Assembly: GCA_036677445.1 (NCBI GenBank) | Contig: JAVBWI010000004.1 | Coordinates: 124,001-188,000 of the forward strand | Direction: 5' to 3' | Source: JAVBWI01 sp036677445 | Lineage (GTDB): Bacteria; Bacillota; Clostridia; Christensenellales; CAG-138 | Length of the DNA: 64,000 nt | Shown here: positions 1-7,849 of the stretch, one piece after another | How the letters are laid out: every line of letters starts with the position of its first letter | Position numbering within the stretch: the stretch's first letter is position 1 | Notes under the pieces: model-generated | The model's input: the letters and a program-made list of their open reading frames with translations, nothing else | Told to the model about the DNA's origin: nothing | Database searches by the model: none | Program-made: the position numbers and the translations under genes

Positions 1-62
1 TGCACGAGCGTTTTGACGAGATAATAGCCGACATTGCCGCCGCCGACTATGACAATTCTCAT
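1..62 (-). CDS. TrkA-type NAD-binding protein, N-terminus only (cut by window edge)
   Basis: Only the first 20 codons are in the window. They read MRIVIVGGGNVGYYLVKTLV, a Rossmann beta strand followed by GGGNVG, the dinucleotide-binding glycine loop of TrkA/KtrA regulatory subunits of potassium uptake systems. The gene starts 4 bp downstream of the stop of a second TrkA-like gene (67-471), so the two are co-transcribed, as with paired TrkA-N subunits in Firmicutes. The rest of the protein, including any RCK-C domain, lies outside the window. Confidence 0.75.
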   Translation of the reverse strand, partial: MRIVIVGGGNVGYYLVKTLV

Positions 63-66
63 TTTA

Positions 67-471
67 TCAGTCCCCCTTGTGCAGCTTCTCGATGATTTTG
101 TTCACCGCAAGCGTCGTCGAGCAGACCGTATCCAACCCCATTTGCATGAGTACCTGTTCGCGCTCAGGATCGTGTGTGCGCGCAATAACGACCGGTACGT
201 GGTACAGCTGCTTTCCTATTTGCGAAATCATGATGTTCATATTGTCGTCCGGGGTCACGGCTGCGAGCGCATCCGCCATTTCGATGCCCGCGCTTTTTAA
301 CACGTCCTCATCGATGGGTATCCCTGCGATGGTCATACCGTTGAAACCTACGCCAAGCGATTCCAAATTTCCCGATTTGGCGTCGATCACTACAATATCG
401 TGCCCCTCCTGCGACAATCTAAGCGCAAGATTTGCGCCTACTTTCGTGCACCCTGCAATAATGATGTACAT
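67..471 (-). CDS. TrkA-N domain potassium-uptake regulatory protein
   Basis: 134 residues, a single RCK-N (TrkA-N) Rossmann domain. The glycine loop GCTKVG is at residues 7-12 and an acidic residue ends strand 2 (VIDAK, D27), which is typical for NAD(H) binding. No RCK-C domain follows. In this family such subunits assemble on the cytoplasmic face of Trk/Ktr potassium channels and gate them in response to nucleotides. The start at MYIIIAG was chosen because homology begins there; the open frame extends 37 codons further upstream without family-like sequence. It is followed 4 bp later by another TrkA-like gene. The membrane subunit is not in view. Confidence 0.8.
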   Translation of the reverse strand: MYIIIAGCTKVGANLALRLSQEGHDIVVIDAKSGNLESLGVGFNGMTIAGIPIDEDVLKSAGIEMADALAAVTPDDNMNIMISQIGKQLYHVPVVIARTHDPEREQVLMQMGLDTVCSTTLAVNKIIEKLHKGD

Positions 472-496
472 GGTTCCATCTCCTGTGCAATTCGCC

Positions 497-820
497 CTAT
501 CGCTGTGCGGATACCGCAACAGCGCAGCTGTCCTCATTGTATTCCCAATGCCTCGGCGGGTTGACGTTTCCGAAGTATGCAAGGTTCCACGATGCAGGCT
601 TGTATGTCGGGTCCAGCGCCGCAGCGGCGCGAAAGTGCTTCATGGCCTTCACATGGTCGTTCTGCTTCTCCAGCAGTAATCCCATGAGATTGTGCGGCGC
701 GGCATCATGCGGATACGCGCGCATTGCGGCCCGAAGCAATTCATCGCATTCACTATAACGTTTTTCGATCAGGAATGCCTTTACCGCATCCACAATCGCT
801 GACAAATTCATTTCAGGCAT
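497..820 (-). CDS. Small tetratricopeptide-repeat protein
   Basis: 107 residues. A helix-turn-helix repeat pair (roughly residues 20-85) carries TPR spacing, with the segments AAPHNLMGLLLEKQND and VKAMKHFRAAAALDP matching the TPR consensus positions. The C-terminus is short and polar. The start ATG at 820 follows GGGGGG at 6 bp spacing; the frame is open a further 9 codons upstream. The gene lies 25 bp upstream of the trkA-like gene in the same direction, so it may belong to that transcription unit. TPRs bind proteins; no specific partner can be inferred. Confidence 0.7.
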   Translation of the reverse strand: MPEMNLSAIVDAVKAFLIEKRYSECDELLRAAMRAYPHDAAPHNLMGLLLEKQNDHVKAMKHFRAAAALDPTYKPASWNLAYFGNVNPPRHWEYNEDSCAVAVSAQR

Positions 821-1052
821 AGTTATCCCCCCTGTTACGGTTTGCATTTGTATATCATAATCAATTCCGTGTTATAGCGGCGAAAGAGTTTTCTCCGCAA
901 TGTTATTGTTTTGTTAATACGTTATGGGTTGAATATAATTCGCAACACCGGCTTGACCGATAGAATGGCGCACTCCTGGCGCAATATGGTATACTGATTG
1001 TAATAATTTACAGACCGGTATTTTTTTCAGAAACTTTAAGGAGGATGCTTTG

Positions 1053-1847
1053 ATGGGTGATTTGGAAGATAAGCTGGCACGTTCGCTAACCGGTGAAACG
1101 GCGGAATTGAACCCTTTCCTCCCTTATCTGCTGCAGGATCTTTGGGAGCTTGGCGCCGTGCCGGAGGATATGCTTGTCCTTCTAAGCACGCATGTTCCCG
1201 TATCCCCGCGAACACGAATACTCGACCTTGCATGCGGCAAGGGCGCCGTGAGCGTGCGGCTGGCAAATGCATTAAAATGCCATGTCAAAGGAATAGATTT
1301 GCTGACGGAATTTATCGACTATGCCCGGGAAAAGGCCGGAGAGTATGGCGTGGATAGGCTATGCAGTTTTTCGGTGGGCGACATCAACGAAGCCGTAAAA
1401 CACGAGCGCGGGTACGATGTGGTGATACTGGGCGCTGTGGGCGACGTCATGGGCGGGCCATTGGAGACGCTGCAAAAGCTTAAACAAACAATCAACGCCG
1501 GCGGATTTATTATATTGGACGACGCCTTTGCCTCTGAAGGGGCGGCCATAGGCTATTATACAAAAGCGGACTGGTCCGCCGCATTTTTAGCAACCAATCT
1601 TAGGGTGGTAGCGGAACAGCCTGCCGATGAGGTCAAAATGGATGCCATCAACGCTTCCAATCAGGCGTTGATTGAACGCCGGGCAAACGAATTGAAGATC
1701 TTGCATCCCAAGATCGCGCATTTGTTCCAGGGTTATATTGAAAGCCAGCAGGCGGAATGCGATGAACTTTCGGATGCGTTGACAGGGATAACCTGGCTGC
1801 TGAAGACAAATTGCGCAAGTCAGCCCGGCAGCAATTGCCCGGAGTGA
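1053..1847 (+). CDS. Class I SAM-dependent methyltransferase
   Basis: 264 residues. Motif I of class I methyltransferases is ILDLACGKGAVSVRLA (about residues 57-72), followed by an acidic residue ending strand 2 (GIDLL), motif II-like DVVILGAVGDV, and a post-motif strand GGFIILDDAF. The fold resembles small-molecule methyltransferases of the UbiE/COQ5 superfamily, and the target is not evident. The ATG at 1053 lies 8 bp after AAGGAGG; a TTG three bases upstream is also open but too close to the ribosome-binding site. It stands alone, upstream of enolase. Confidence 0.8.
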   Translation: MGDLEDKLARSLTGETAELNPFLPYLLQDLWELGAVPEDMLVLLSTHVPVSPRTRILDLACGKGAVSVRLANALKCHVKGIDLLTEFIDYAREKAGEYGVDRLCSFSVGDINEAVKHERGYDVVILGAVGDVMGGPLETLQKLKQTINAGGFIILDDAFASEGAAIGYYTKADWSAAFLATNLRVVAEQPADEVKMDAINASNQALIERRANELKILHPKIAHLFQGYIESQQAECDELSDALTGITWLLKTNCASQPGSNCPE

Positions 1848-2002
1848 CAACCGGAACGGAAAAACTGCATACGGCAGTCGGTGCATAATCCTATTTCGGT
1901 GAAAGATCTGTGAAAATCGGTGTATATTAAAGGAAAGGCAGGATGCAGCATTATAAGAAACACACAAGCGCAATCGCCCATACCGGAAAGGAGAACATAA
2001 GC

Positions 2003-3280
2003 ATGTTTAAAATCGTTGAAGTAAAAGGCAGAGAAATATTGGATTCACGAGGCAATCCCACCATCGAGGCGGAGGTGCGGCTTTCCGGCGGCGCAGTGGG
2101 CCGCGCGGCTGTTCCTTCGGGCGCATCCACCGGCTCGTTTGAAGCGGTGGAGCTTCGCGACGGCGATAAAAAGCGGTACATGGGCAAGGGCGTGACAAAG
2201 GCTGTCACCAACATCAACAAGGCCATCGCGCGGGAGATCGTCGGTATGGATGCGCGCGACCAGACGGCGGTAGACGCGATGATGCGCGAAGTGGATGGAA
2301 CCCCCAACAAGGGCAAGCTGGGCGCGAACGCCATACTGGGCGTCTCGCTGGCGGTCGCCAAGGCGGCCGCGCAGCAGGCCGGGCTTTCTCTTTATAAATA
2401 TATCGGCGGGTGCAGCGCGCGGCAGCTTCCCATGCCTATGATGAACATACTAAACGGCGGCAAGCATGCCGACAATAGCGTAAATATCCAGGAATTCATG
2501 ATCATGCCGGTGGGCGCGCGCAGCTTCCGCGAGTGCCTGCAAATGAGCGCCGAGGTGTTCCATACACTCAAAAAGGTGCTGACAGGCAAGGGCTACGGTA
2601 CCGCCGTGGGCGACGAAGGCGGTTTCGCCCCCAACCTGAAGACGGACGAAGAGGCTATCCAGGTTATACTCGAAGCCATCGAGCAGGCCGGTTACGCTGC
2701 CGGCGAGGATTTCAGGATCGCCATCGACGCCGCCGCAACCGAAATGTATCAGGAAGACGGAAGCTACCTGTTCTGGAAATCCGGCATACACAAATCCAAA
2801 ACGGAGATGGTGGATTTCTGGGCCGATCTTTGTGAGAAATACCCCATCGCCTCCCTGGAGGACGGTCTTTCTGAGGAGGATTGGGAAGGCTGGAAGCTGC
2901 TGACCGACCGCCTGGGCAAAAAGGTGCAGCTTGTGGGCGACGACCTGTTCGTGACAAACACCGAGCGCCTGCAAAAGGGCATTCGTATGGGTGTAGGCAA
3001 CAGTATACTCATCAAAGTCAACCAGATCGGCACGCTGAGCGAAACGCTGGACGCCATCAGCATGGCCAACCGCGCGGGTTATACCGCAATCGTCAGCCAC
3101 CGCTCGGGCGAGACGGAAGACGTGACCATCGCGGATATCGTGGTGGCGGTGAACGCAGGGCAGATCAAGACCGGCGCGCCCTCGCGCACGGACCGTGTTG
3201 CAAAGTATAACCAGCTTCTGCGCATCGAGGAGGAGCTTTCCGACGCGGCGGTATACCGCTCGGATGTGTTTCCTAAATAA
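2003..3280 (+). CDS. eno: Enolase (phosphopyruvate hydratase)
   Basis: 425 residues, normal for bacterial enolase. It interconverts 2-phosphoglycerate and phosphoenolpyruvate in glycolysis. Landmarks are the N-terminal DSRGNPTIEAEV, the loop GASTGSFEAVELRDGD, GGKHADN, the catalytic glutamate in GDEGGFAP, the metal ligands in AIDAAATE, SLEDG and GDDLFVTN, the catalytic lysine in ILIKVNQIGT, and the signature SHRSGETED. The ATG at 2003 follows AAAGGAG; the frame is open 20 codons upstream but that stretch is not enolase. It is monocistronic as far as visible, with a stem-loop after the stop. Confidence 0.98.
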   Translation: MFKIVEVKGREILDSRGNPTIEAEVRLSGGAVGRAAVPSGASTGSFEAVELRDGDKKRYMGKGVTKAVTNINKAIAREIVGMDARDQTAVDAMMREVDGTPNKGKLGANAILGVSLAVAKAAAQQAGLSLYKYIGGCSARQLPMPMMNILNGGKHADNSVNIQEFMIMPVGARSFRECLQMSAEVFHTLKKVLTGKGYGTAVGDEGGFAPNLKTDEEAIQVILEAIEQAGYAAGEDFRIAIDAAATEMYQEDGSYLFWKSGIHKSKTEMVDFWADLCEKYPIASLEDGLSEEDWEGWKLLTDRLGKKVQLVGDDLFVTNTERLQKGIRMGVGNSILIKVNQIGTLSETLDAISMANRAGYTAIVSHRSGETEDVTIADIVVAVNAGQIKTGAPSRTDRVAKYNQLLRIEEELSDAAVYRSDVFPK

Positions 3281-3293
3281 GCAAGAATAATGC

Positions 3294-3330
3294 GTAACGC
3301 CTGCCCAATGCTTTATTGTGCAGGCGTTAC
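3294..3330 (+). terminator. Stem-loop after enolase
   Basis: GTAACGCCTGC (3294-3304) pairs perfectly with GCAGGCGTTAC (3320-3330), an 11-bp stem with a 15-nt loop. No T-run follows, so it may be a weak or factor-dependent terminator, a processing signal, or an attenuator ahead of the EutT-like gene, which starts 24 bp downstream. Confidence 0.5.
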
Positions 3331-3353
3331 ATACTGTTGATGGGAGATATGTT

Positions 3354-3857
3354 ATGAAAAAGCCGGAGAACATGACTTCCCTTACCGGCACGCAGCTTGT
3401 GCCCAAAACACACCCCCGCATCGCTTTGCGCGGCAAGCTGGATTCCCTGCAGGCGGAAATTGTACTGCTGCAGGCGGAAGCGGATGCCGCAGGCGCAAAG
3501 CTGCTCATTGCACAGCTTGAGGAGATACTGGTGTTTCTGCGTGCGATGATGCGCACGGAGGTAACCGGCGAACCGCTCGTATTGGAAAAGCTCTTCTCCA
3601 TGACTCCGGATGCGCTGCGCGACGCTTCGCATGCCTGCTACCAATCGTTCCGCCAGCCGGAGCCTTTGTATACCATGGGACGGCTGCCCGCCGCGCTTAA
3701 TTTACTGCGCGCGCATGTGCGTGAAACGGAACTTGCCGCCGCGCATGCGGAAATGGAAGGCGGCAGCAGCGACATTCTGCTTGCGCTCAACCGGCTGAGC
3801 AGTGCAGTTTATGTGCTGTTCTGCAGGCAATTGCATCAAGAAGCTATACCCGTTTAA
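3354..3857 (+). CDS. EutT-like cobalamin adenosyltransferase domain protein, N-terminally short
   Basis: 167 residues that align by eye with the C-terminal half of EutT, the corrinoid adenosyltransferase of ethanolamine utilisation. Shared landmarks are KPENMTSL..LVPKTHPRI..RGKLDSL near the start, GEPL, and LLRAHVRETE..DILLALNRLSS.VYV near the end. EutT makes adenosylcobalamin from ATP and cob(I)alamin. The N-terminal EutT region with the HX11CCXXC metal site is absent, and no cysteines are encoded in the short open stretch upstream. The ATG at 3354 follows GGGAGA. No eut or pdu genes are nearby. It could be an orphan adenosyltransferase or a remodelled domain. Confidence 0.7.
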   Translation: MKKPENMTSLTGTQLVPKTHPRIALRGKLDSLQAEIVLLQAEADAAGAKLLIAQLEEILVFLRAMMRTEVTGEPLVLEKLFSMTPDALRDASHACYQSFRQPEPLYTMGRLPAALNLLRAHVRETELAAAHAEMEGGSSDILLALNRLSSAVYVLFCRQLHQEAIPV

Positions 3858-3941
3858 GCCGGCAGGCTGTAAAAAAAGTGCATATGGCACTTTTTTGAGT
3901 TTGCAGGAACCGCCTGTACCTTACACTCCCCCCTATTCGCC

Positions 3942-5117
3942 TCAGCGCGCCATAGCGAATATGCGCGCCATATCCTCTTCGTATAATTTACGGAAGCCGC
4001 CGGTCGCCCCGTTGCCCGCAAAGCATTTATGGGCAAGCTCCTTGATTTGCTCATCCGTAAGCGTATACCCCAGTTCACGGATATTGACGGGCATACTGAC
4101 GGAGCGGAAGAAGCTTTCCATCGCCTCGATGCCCTTCACCGCAGTCGCGTCTATATCCGAGGTTTCCTGCACATCCATCACGCGCACGGCAAATTGTGCA
4201 AAGCGTTCCGGCTTTACCTTATATACGTAGCGCGCCCAGCTTCCCCAGACGGCGGCAAGGCCCGCGCCGTGCGCCACGTCGAACATGCCGCCCAGCTCAT
4301 GCTCCAGCTTGTGGCTCGCCCAATCGCCCTGCGCGCCGCAGCCGGTCAGCCCATTGTGCGAAAGGCTGCTTGCCCACATCACCTCCGCGCGCGCCTTGTA
4401 GTTATGCGGATCCTTTTGCAGCAGGCGGGCGTTTTCCATGAGGGTGCGCAGGAGCGATTCGGCAATGCGGTCCGTCATATCCATGGTATCGTCCACGGTA
4501 GTAAAATAACGCTCCATGGTATGCATCATGATATCCACACAGCCGCTCATGGTTTGATATTCAGGCAGCGAATAGGTCAGCTCCGGATTCAATATGGCAA
4601 ATTTAGGGCGCGAGATGTCGTCATTGTATGCGCGCTTGAGCCAACCTTCTTCTTTGGTGATGACGGTAGAGTTGCTCATCTCGCTGCCGGCCGCGGCGAT
4701 GGTAAGCACCGCACCCACGGGCAGGAAGGCCGCCGCTTTCGCCTTACCCTCAAACAAGTCCCATACGTCAAAGTCATGCGAGAGCCCATAGCTGATGGCC
4801 TTTGTGGAATCGATCACGCTGCCGCCGCCCACGGCCAGCAGGAAATCCACCCCTTCCCGCCTGCATAATTCGATACCCTCGTATACTTTGGAAAGGCGCG
4901 GATTGGGCACTACGCCGCCCAGGCTTACAAAATCGACGCCGGCTTGGGTAAGGGACGCAAAAATTCTATCCAGCAGGCCGGACGCTTTTGCGCTGTTTCC
5001 GCCGAAATGCACCAGCACCTTTTTGCAGTGCTGCGCGCGTACCAGTTCACCCACGCGGGACTCCGCGTCCTTACCGAATACGACCTTTGTAGGCGCATAA
5101 TACTCGAAATTCAACAT
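3942..5117 (-). CDS. Iron-containing alcohol dehydrogenase (butanol dehydrogenase type)
   Basis: 391 residues, the length of BdhA/YqhD-like group III alcohol dehydrogenases. The NAD(P)-binding loop GGGSVID is at 97-103. Likely metal ligands are D195 and H199 (DIMMHTMERYF), H269 or H273 (ASHKLEHEL) and H283 (DVAHGAGLA). The family reduces aldehydes to alcohols in fermentation or detoxifies aldehydes. It lies 42 bp downstream of a 2-hydroxyacid dehydrogenase gene in the same direction, so the pair probably forms an operon. A paralogue with the same start (MLNF-YYAP) is at 46889-48070. Confidence 0.92.
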   Translation of the reverse strand: MLNFEYYAPTKVVFGKDAESRVGELVRAQHCKKVLVHFGGNSAKASGLLDRIFASLTQAGVDFVSLGGVVPNPRLSKVYEGIELCRREGVDFLLAVGGGSVIDSTKAISYGLSHDFDVWDLFEGKAKAAAFLPVGAVLTIAAAGSEMSNSTVITKEEGWLKRAYNDDISRPKFAILNPELTYSLPEYQTMSGCVDIMMHTMERYFTTVDDTMDMTDRIAESLLRTLMENARLLQKDPHNYKARAEVMWASSLSHNGLTGCGAQGDWASHKLEHELGGMFDVAHGAGLAAVWGSWARYVYKVKPERFAQFAVRVMDVQETSDIDATAVKGIEAMESFFRSVSMPVNIRELGYTLTDEQIKELAHKCFAGNGATGGFRKLYEEDMARIFAMAR

Positions 5118-5159
5118 CTCTGCTTTTCTCTCCTTCTTATGGATTTTGCATGCAACCGT

Positions 5160-6122
5160 TTACCGGTTCACGACGTTCACCGGCGTACCGTTGAGGTATT
5201 GCCGGAGGTTTTCCACCGCGATATCCATCAGGCGCTGACGGCTTTCCTTGGGCGCCCAGCTGATATGCGGCGTAATGATGCAGTTCTTGGCCCTGAGCAG
5301 CGGATTGTCGCCCAAAATAGGCTCGGTGGAGACCACATCCAGCCCTGCGGCATACACCTTGCCGCTGTTCAAAGCATCCGCCAGATCCTGCTCAACGATA
5401 AGCGGCCCGCGGCTGTTGTTGAGTATGATCACGCCATCCTTCATTTTTGCAATGGTATCCTTATTGATTATCCCCTCCGTCTCCGGGAACAGCGGGCAGT
5501 GCAGCGCAATCACATCGGAGGATCGCAACAATTCGTCCAGCTCTACGAATTTGCAGGTATCGCTTTCAAGCGCGGGATTTTTATAAGAATCATACGCCAG
5601 CACCTTCATGCCCATCGCCTGCGCAATTCTCCCGGTCGTTTGGCCGATACGCCCGAAGCCGATGATTCCCATTGTCTTTTCTGCCAGTTCAATGAGGGGG
5701 TAATCCCAGAAGCACCAGTCGGGGCTCGTTTCCCACCGCCCCGCCGCCACCGCTTCGCTGTGGTGGCCTATGTGATGGCAGATTTCCAGCAAAAGCGCCA
5801 TAGCAAACTGCCCCACCGCGGCCGTGCCGTAGGTAGGTATATTGCATACGACAATGCCATGCTCCTTTGCGGCGGCAACATCCACGCAGTTGTAGCCCGT
5901 TGCAAGCACGCCTATGAATTTCAGGTTGGGGCAGGCCTCCATGACCGCCCGCGTGATGGGCAGCTTGTTGTTATATACGATATCTGCATCCGCGATACGC
6001 GCAACAATTTCTTCCTTAGACACCCGGTCATATACGGTCAGTTCACCCAATGCTTCGAAGCCGCTCCAGGAAAGATCGCCCGGATTCTCAGTGTAGCCTT
6101 CGAGTATTACGATTTTGGTCAT
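5160..6122 (-). CDS. D-isomer specific 2-hydroxyacid dehydrogenase (glycerate dehydrogenase-like)
   Basis: 320 residues. NAD-binding loop GFGRIG at 155-160; the catalytic triad of the family is present as R238 (NNSRGP), E267 (VSTEP) and H286 (TPHISWA). It resembles glycerate/hydroxypyruvate reductases (HprA) more than PGDH or D-lactate dehydrogenase, and lacks an ACT domain. The predicted reaction is NAD(P)H-dependent reduction of a 2-keto acid such as hydroxypyruvate or glyoxylate. The start ATG has AAGGAGG upstream. It is first in a two-gene unit with the alcohol dehydrogenase. A -10-like TATAAT lies about 40 bp upstream, without a good -35. Confidence 0.9.
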   Translation of the reverse strand: MTKIVILEGYTENPGDLSWSGFEALGELTVYDRVSKEEIVARIADADIVYNNKLPITRAVMEACPNLKFIGVLATGYNCVDVAAAKEHGIVVCNIPTYGTAAVGQFAMALLLEICHHIGHHSEAVAAGRWETSPDWCFWDYPLIELAEKTMGIIGFGRIGQTTGRIAQAMGMKVLAYDSYKNPALESDTCKFVELDELLRSSDVIALHCPLFPETEGIINKDTIAKMKDGVIILNNSRGPLIVEQDLADALNSGKVYAAGLDVVSTEPILGDNPLLRAKNCIITPHISWAPKESRQRLMDIAVENLRQYLNGTPVNVVNR

Positions 6123-6261
6123 TTGTGTTCCTCCTTGATAAATAGTGCTACTTTAAATTATACCCTTTCAGAACAAAAGGGGAAATAGTGTGAATTGTTG
6201 AAGTTGTTGTATATCTTTTAGCAGTATTGATCAGGAAGACGCTGAAACAGGGCAAACAGCA

Positions 6262-6290
6262 TGTACAAACCCAATTCCCAGTATTATAAT
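6262..6290 (+). promoter_or_regulatory. Probable sigma-A promoter of the CDGSH gene
   Basis: TGTACA (6262-6267), 17-bp spacer, TATAAT (6285-6290). The -10 is perfect and the -35 matches four of six bases. It lies 65 bp upstream of the start codon. Confidence 0.5.
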
Positions 6291-6354
6291 GGGGAAATGA
6301 AGGAATACGCGCGGCTATCCCATATTGCGCCGCATACTAATCCGGGAGGACACC

Positions 6355-7056
6355 ATGGAAGAACGCAAGGGAAAAATTAAAATTCTGAAGGACGGGCCGT
6401 ACCTGGTCACGGGCGGCGTGAAGCTGCGTGAAAAGATCATCACTCCAAAGGGGAAAGGATATATCTACGAGGATGGCCGTGCGCTTCCGCAGGCGCAATC
6501 CTACGCGCTTTGCCGTTGCGGCAAAACAAAAACCCCGCCGTTTTGCGACGGAGCACATGTGCACGCCCGCTTTGAAGGCACGGAAACAGCGTCAAAAGAA
6601 CCGTACGAAAGCCGCGCACAGCATCTTGAAGGACCCGAGTTGGAGCTGTTGGACGACAACCGCTGCGCCTTCGCGCGCTTCTGCCATACCGAACGGGGGG
6701 ACGCATGGGAGCTTACGCTGCGCTCCGATAACCCGGAATGCAAAAGGCTGGCTATTCAGGCGGCCACGGAGTGCCCCGCCGGACGACTGGTGATTATCGA
6801 CAAAGCGACCGGACAAGCCATTGAACCGGAATACGAGCCCGCCATCGAGGTGCTGCAGGACCCGGACCGCCACGTAAGCGGCGGCCTGTTCGTGAAAGGA
6901 GGTATCCCCATCGAATCGGCGGACGGCGAGCTTTACGAGGTGCGCAACCGCGTGGTACTGTGCCGCTGCGGGCATTCCAGGAACAAGCCGTTTTGTGATT
7001 CCATGCATGTGGTGAAGTCTTATTCGGATCAGAAGCAAGGCTGGTTTAGAAGATAA
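6355..7056 (+). CDS. CDGSH-type iron-sulfur protein with two CDGSH motifs
   Basis: 233 residues. There are two CDGSH-like iron-sulfur motifs: CRCGKTKTPPFCDGAH near residue 60, and CRCGHSRNKPFCDSMH near the C-terminus. Both keep the three-Cys, one-His ligand pattern of 2Fe-2S mitoNEET-type domains. Between them is a segment like the small ferredoxin-like domain (Fer4_19) with CPAGRLVI. Family members are redox or Fe-S carrier proteins of unclear partners. The start ATG follows GGGAGG at 6 bp. It is monocistronic and convergent with the feo operon. Confidence 0.85.
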   Translation: MEERKGKIKILKDGPYLVTGGVKLREKIITPKGKGYIYEDGRALPQAQSYALCRCGKTKTPPFCDGAHVHARFEGTETASKEPYESRAQHLEGPELELLDDNRCAFARFCHTERGDAWELTLRSDNPECKRLAIQAATECPAGRLVIIDKATGQAIEPEYEPAIEVLQDPDRHVSGGLFVKGGIPIESADGELYEVRNRVVLCRCGHSRNKPFCDSMHVVKSYSDQKQGWFRR

Positions 7057-7165
7057 CAGCGATTATTGGGATAACTTACGTAGGAACGAGAATCTTCCTC
7101 TCCGTAATAGTGCAACCCCAAAGTACCCAAATGGCTTTATGGACCTCCCCTGTTAAGGGAGTAGG

Positions 7166-7549
7166 CTAAGTAATTGGCAGTTGACTTACCGCGGACGCCT
7201 CACACAAACTGTTGATGCAGTGTTCGGGGAGATTTCCCAGCATCGCCAGCGTGCACTCCTCCGCGTCGAACGCGGACAGGCCTGCAAATTGCCGGAAAAA
7301 CGGATAAAGCCGCTTATACTGCTCCAGATAGGATGCGCAGGCGCTTTGCCCTTGCGCCGTCAGGCGTACGGTTTGCCGGGGCTCTTTCACCACCATGCCC
7401 ATATCCGCCAAAGTGGAGAGCATCCGGCAAACGGACGGGCGCGCGACGCCAAGCGCAATCGCGATATCGACCGAGCGCGCCTCCCCCTTATTTTCCGCCA
7501 GCTTGCATATGATCAGCAAATACCTGATTTTTGCATTGGTCAGCTCCAT
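7166..7549 (-). CDS. DtxR/MntR-type metal-responsive regulator, last gene of the feo operon
   Basis: 127 residues. An N-terminal winged helix-turn-helix (residues 5-60, with VDIAIALGVARPSVCRMLSTLADMG) is followed by a short metal-binding/dimerisation region containing E and C (DAEECTLAM), the arrangement of DtxR/IdeR/MntR proteins without the SH3-like C-terminal domain. It probably binds Fe(II) or Mn(II) and represses the feo promoter, where three matching palindromes are seen. The start MELTNAK was chosen because a GGGGAAG site sits 7 bp upstream; the frame is open 39 codons further. It is encoded 68 bp after the Cys-rich protein gene. Confidence 0.85.
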   Translation of the reverse strand: MELTNAKIRYLLIICKLAENKGEARSVDIAIALGVARPSVCRMLSTLADMGMVVKEPRQTVRLTAQGQSACASYLEQYKRLYPFFRQFAGLSAFDAEECTLAMLGNLPEHCINSLCEASAVSQLPIT

Positions 7550-7579
7550 ATTTGTACTTCCCCAGTCCAGCCCCATCCG

Positions 7580-7611
7580 AAAGGGAGCGTGCAATTTTGC
7601 CCGCTCCCTTT
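7580..7611 (-). terminator. Stem-loop between the Cys-rich gene and the regulator gene
   Basis: AAAGGGAGCG (7580-7589) is the exact complement of CGCTCCCTTT (7602-7611), with a 12-nt loop. On the minus strand the stem ends in CCCTTT without a longer T-run, so partial termination or attenuation that lowers regulator synthesis relative to feoB is a reasonable reading. Confidence 0.55.
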
Positions 7612-7617
7612 CTTCGC

Positions 7618-7764
7618 TCAATGGCAATGACCGCTGTGGGGGCAGCCGGCGCAACCATATGCGCACCCCCCGCTTTCCTTGCTTTTCTTATGCTTTTTTA
7701 CCATGTGTACGATCACCAGCACTACCAGCGCCAATAGAACCGCGCTAATGATGTAAGTTGCCAT
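7618..7764 (-). CDS. FeoB-associated Cys-rich membrane protein
   Basis: 48 residues. One transmembrane helix spans residues 3-21 (YIISAVLLALVVLVIVH), followed by a lysine-rich stretch and a tail with four cysteines, CAYGCAGCPHSGHC. This is the layout of the small FeoB-associated Cys-rich proteins found after feoB in Firmicutes, thought to aid ferrous iron transport from the cytoplasmic side. The ATG at 7764 follows AAAGGAGGG. It sits 85 bp after the feoB stop in the feo operon. Confidence 0.88.
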   Translation of the reverse strand: MATYIISAVLLALVVLVIVHMVKKHKKSKESGGCAYGCAGCPHSGHCH

Positions 7765-7849
7765 ACCAATCCCTCCTTTGACCTGAGATTATAACCGTAA
7801 TACCCACTCTTTCCTGCACCCGCCAAATACCCTTGTGATGGGCGGCGAA

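Noticed and set aside
2450..3601. 383-codon minus-strand frame across enolase
   Set aside because: Antisense to eno and to the start of the EutT-like gene, with no family similarity and no ribosome-binding site.
4944..6188. 414-codon plus-strand frame
   Set aside because: Antisense to the hydroxyacid dehydrogenase and alcohol dehydrogenase genes, which have complete catalytic motifs.
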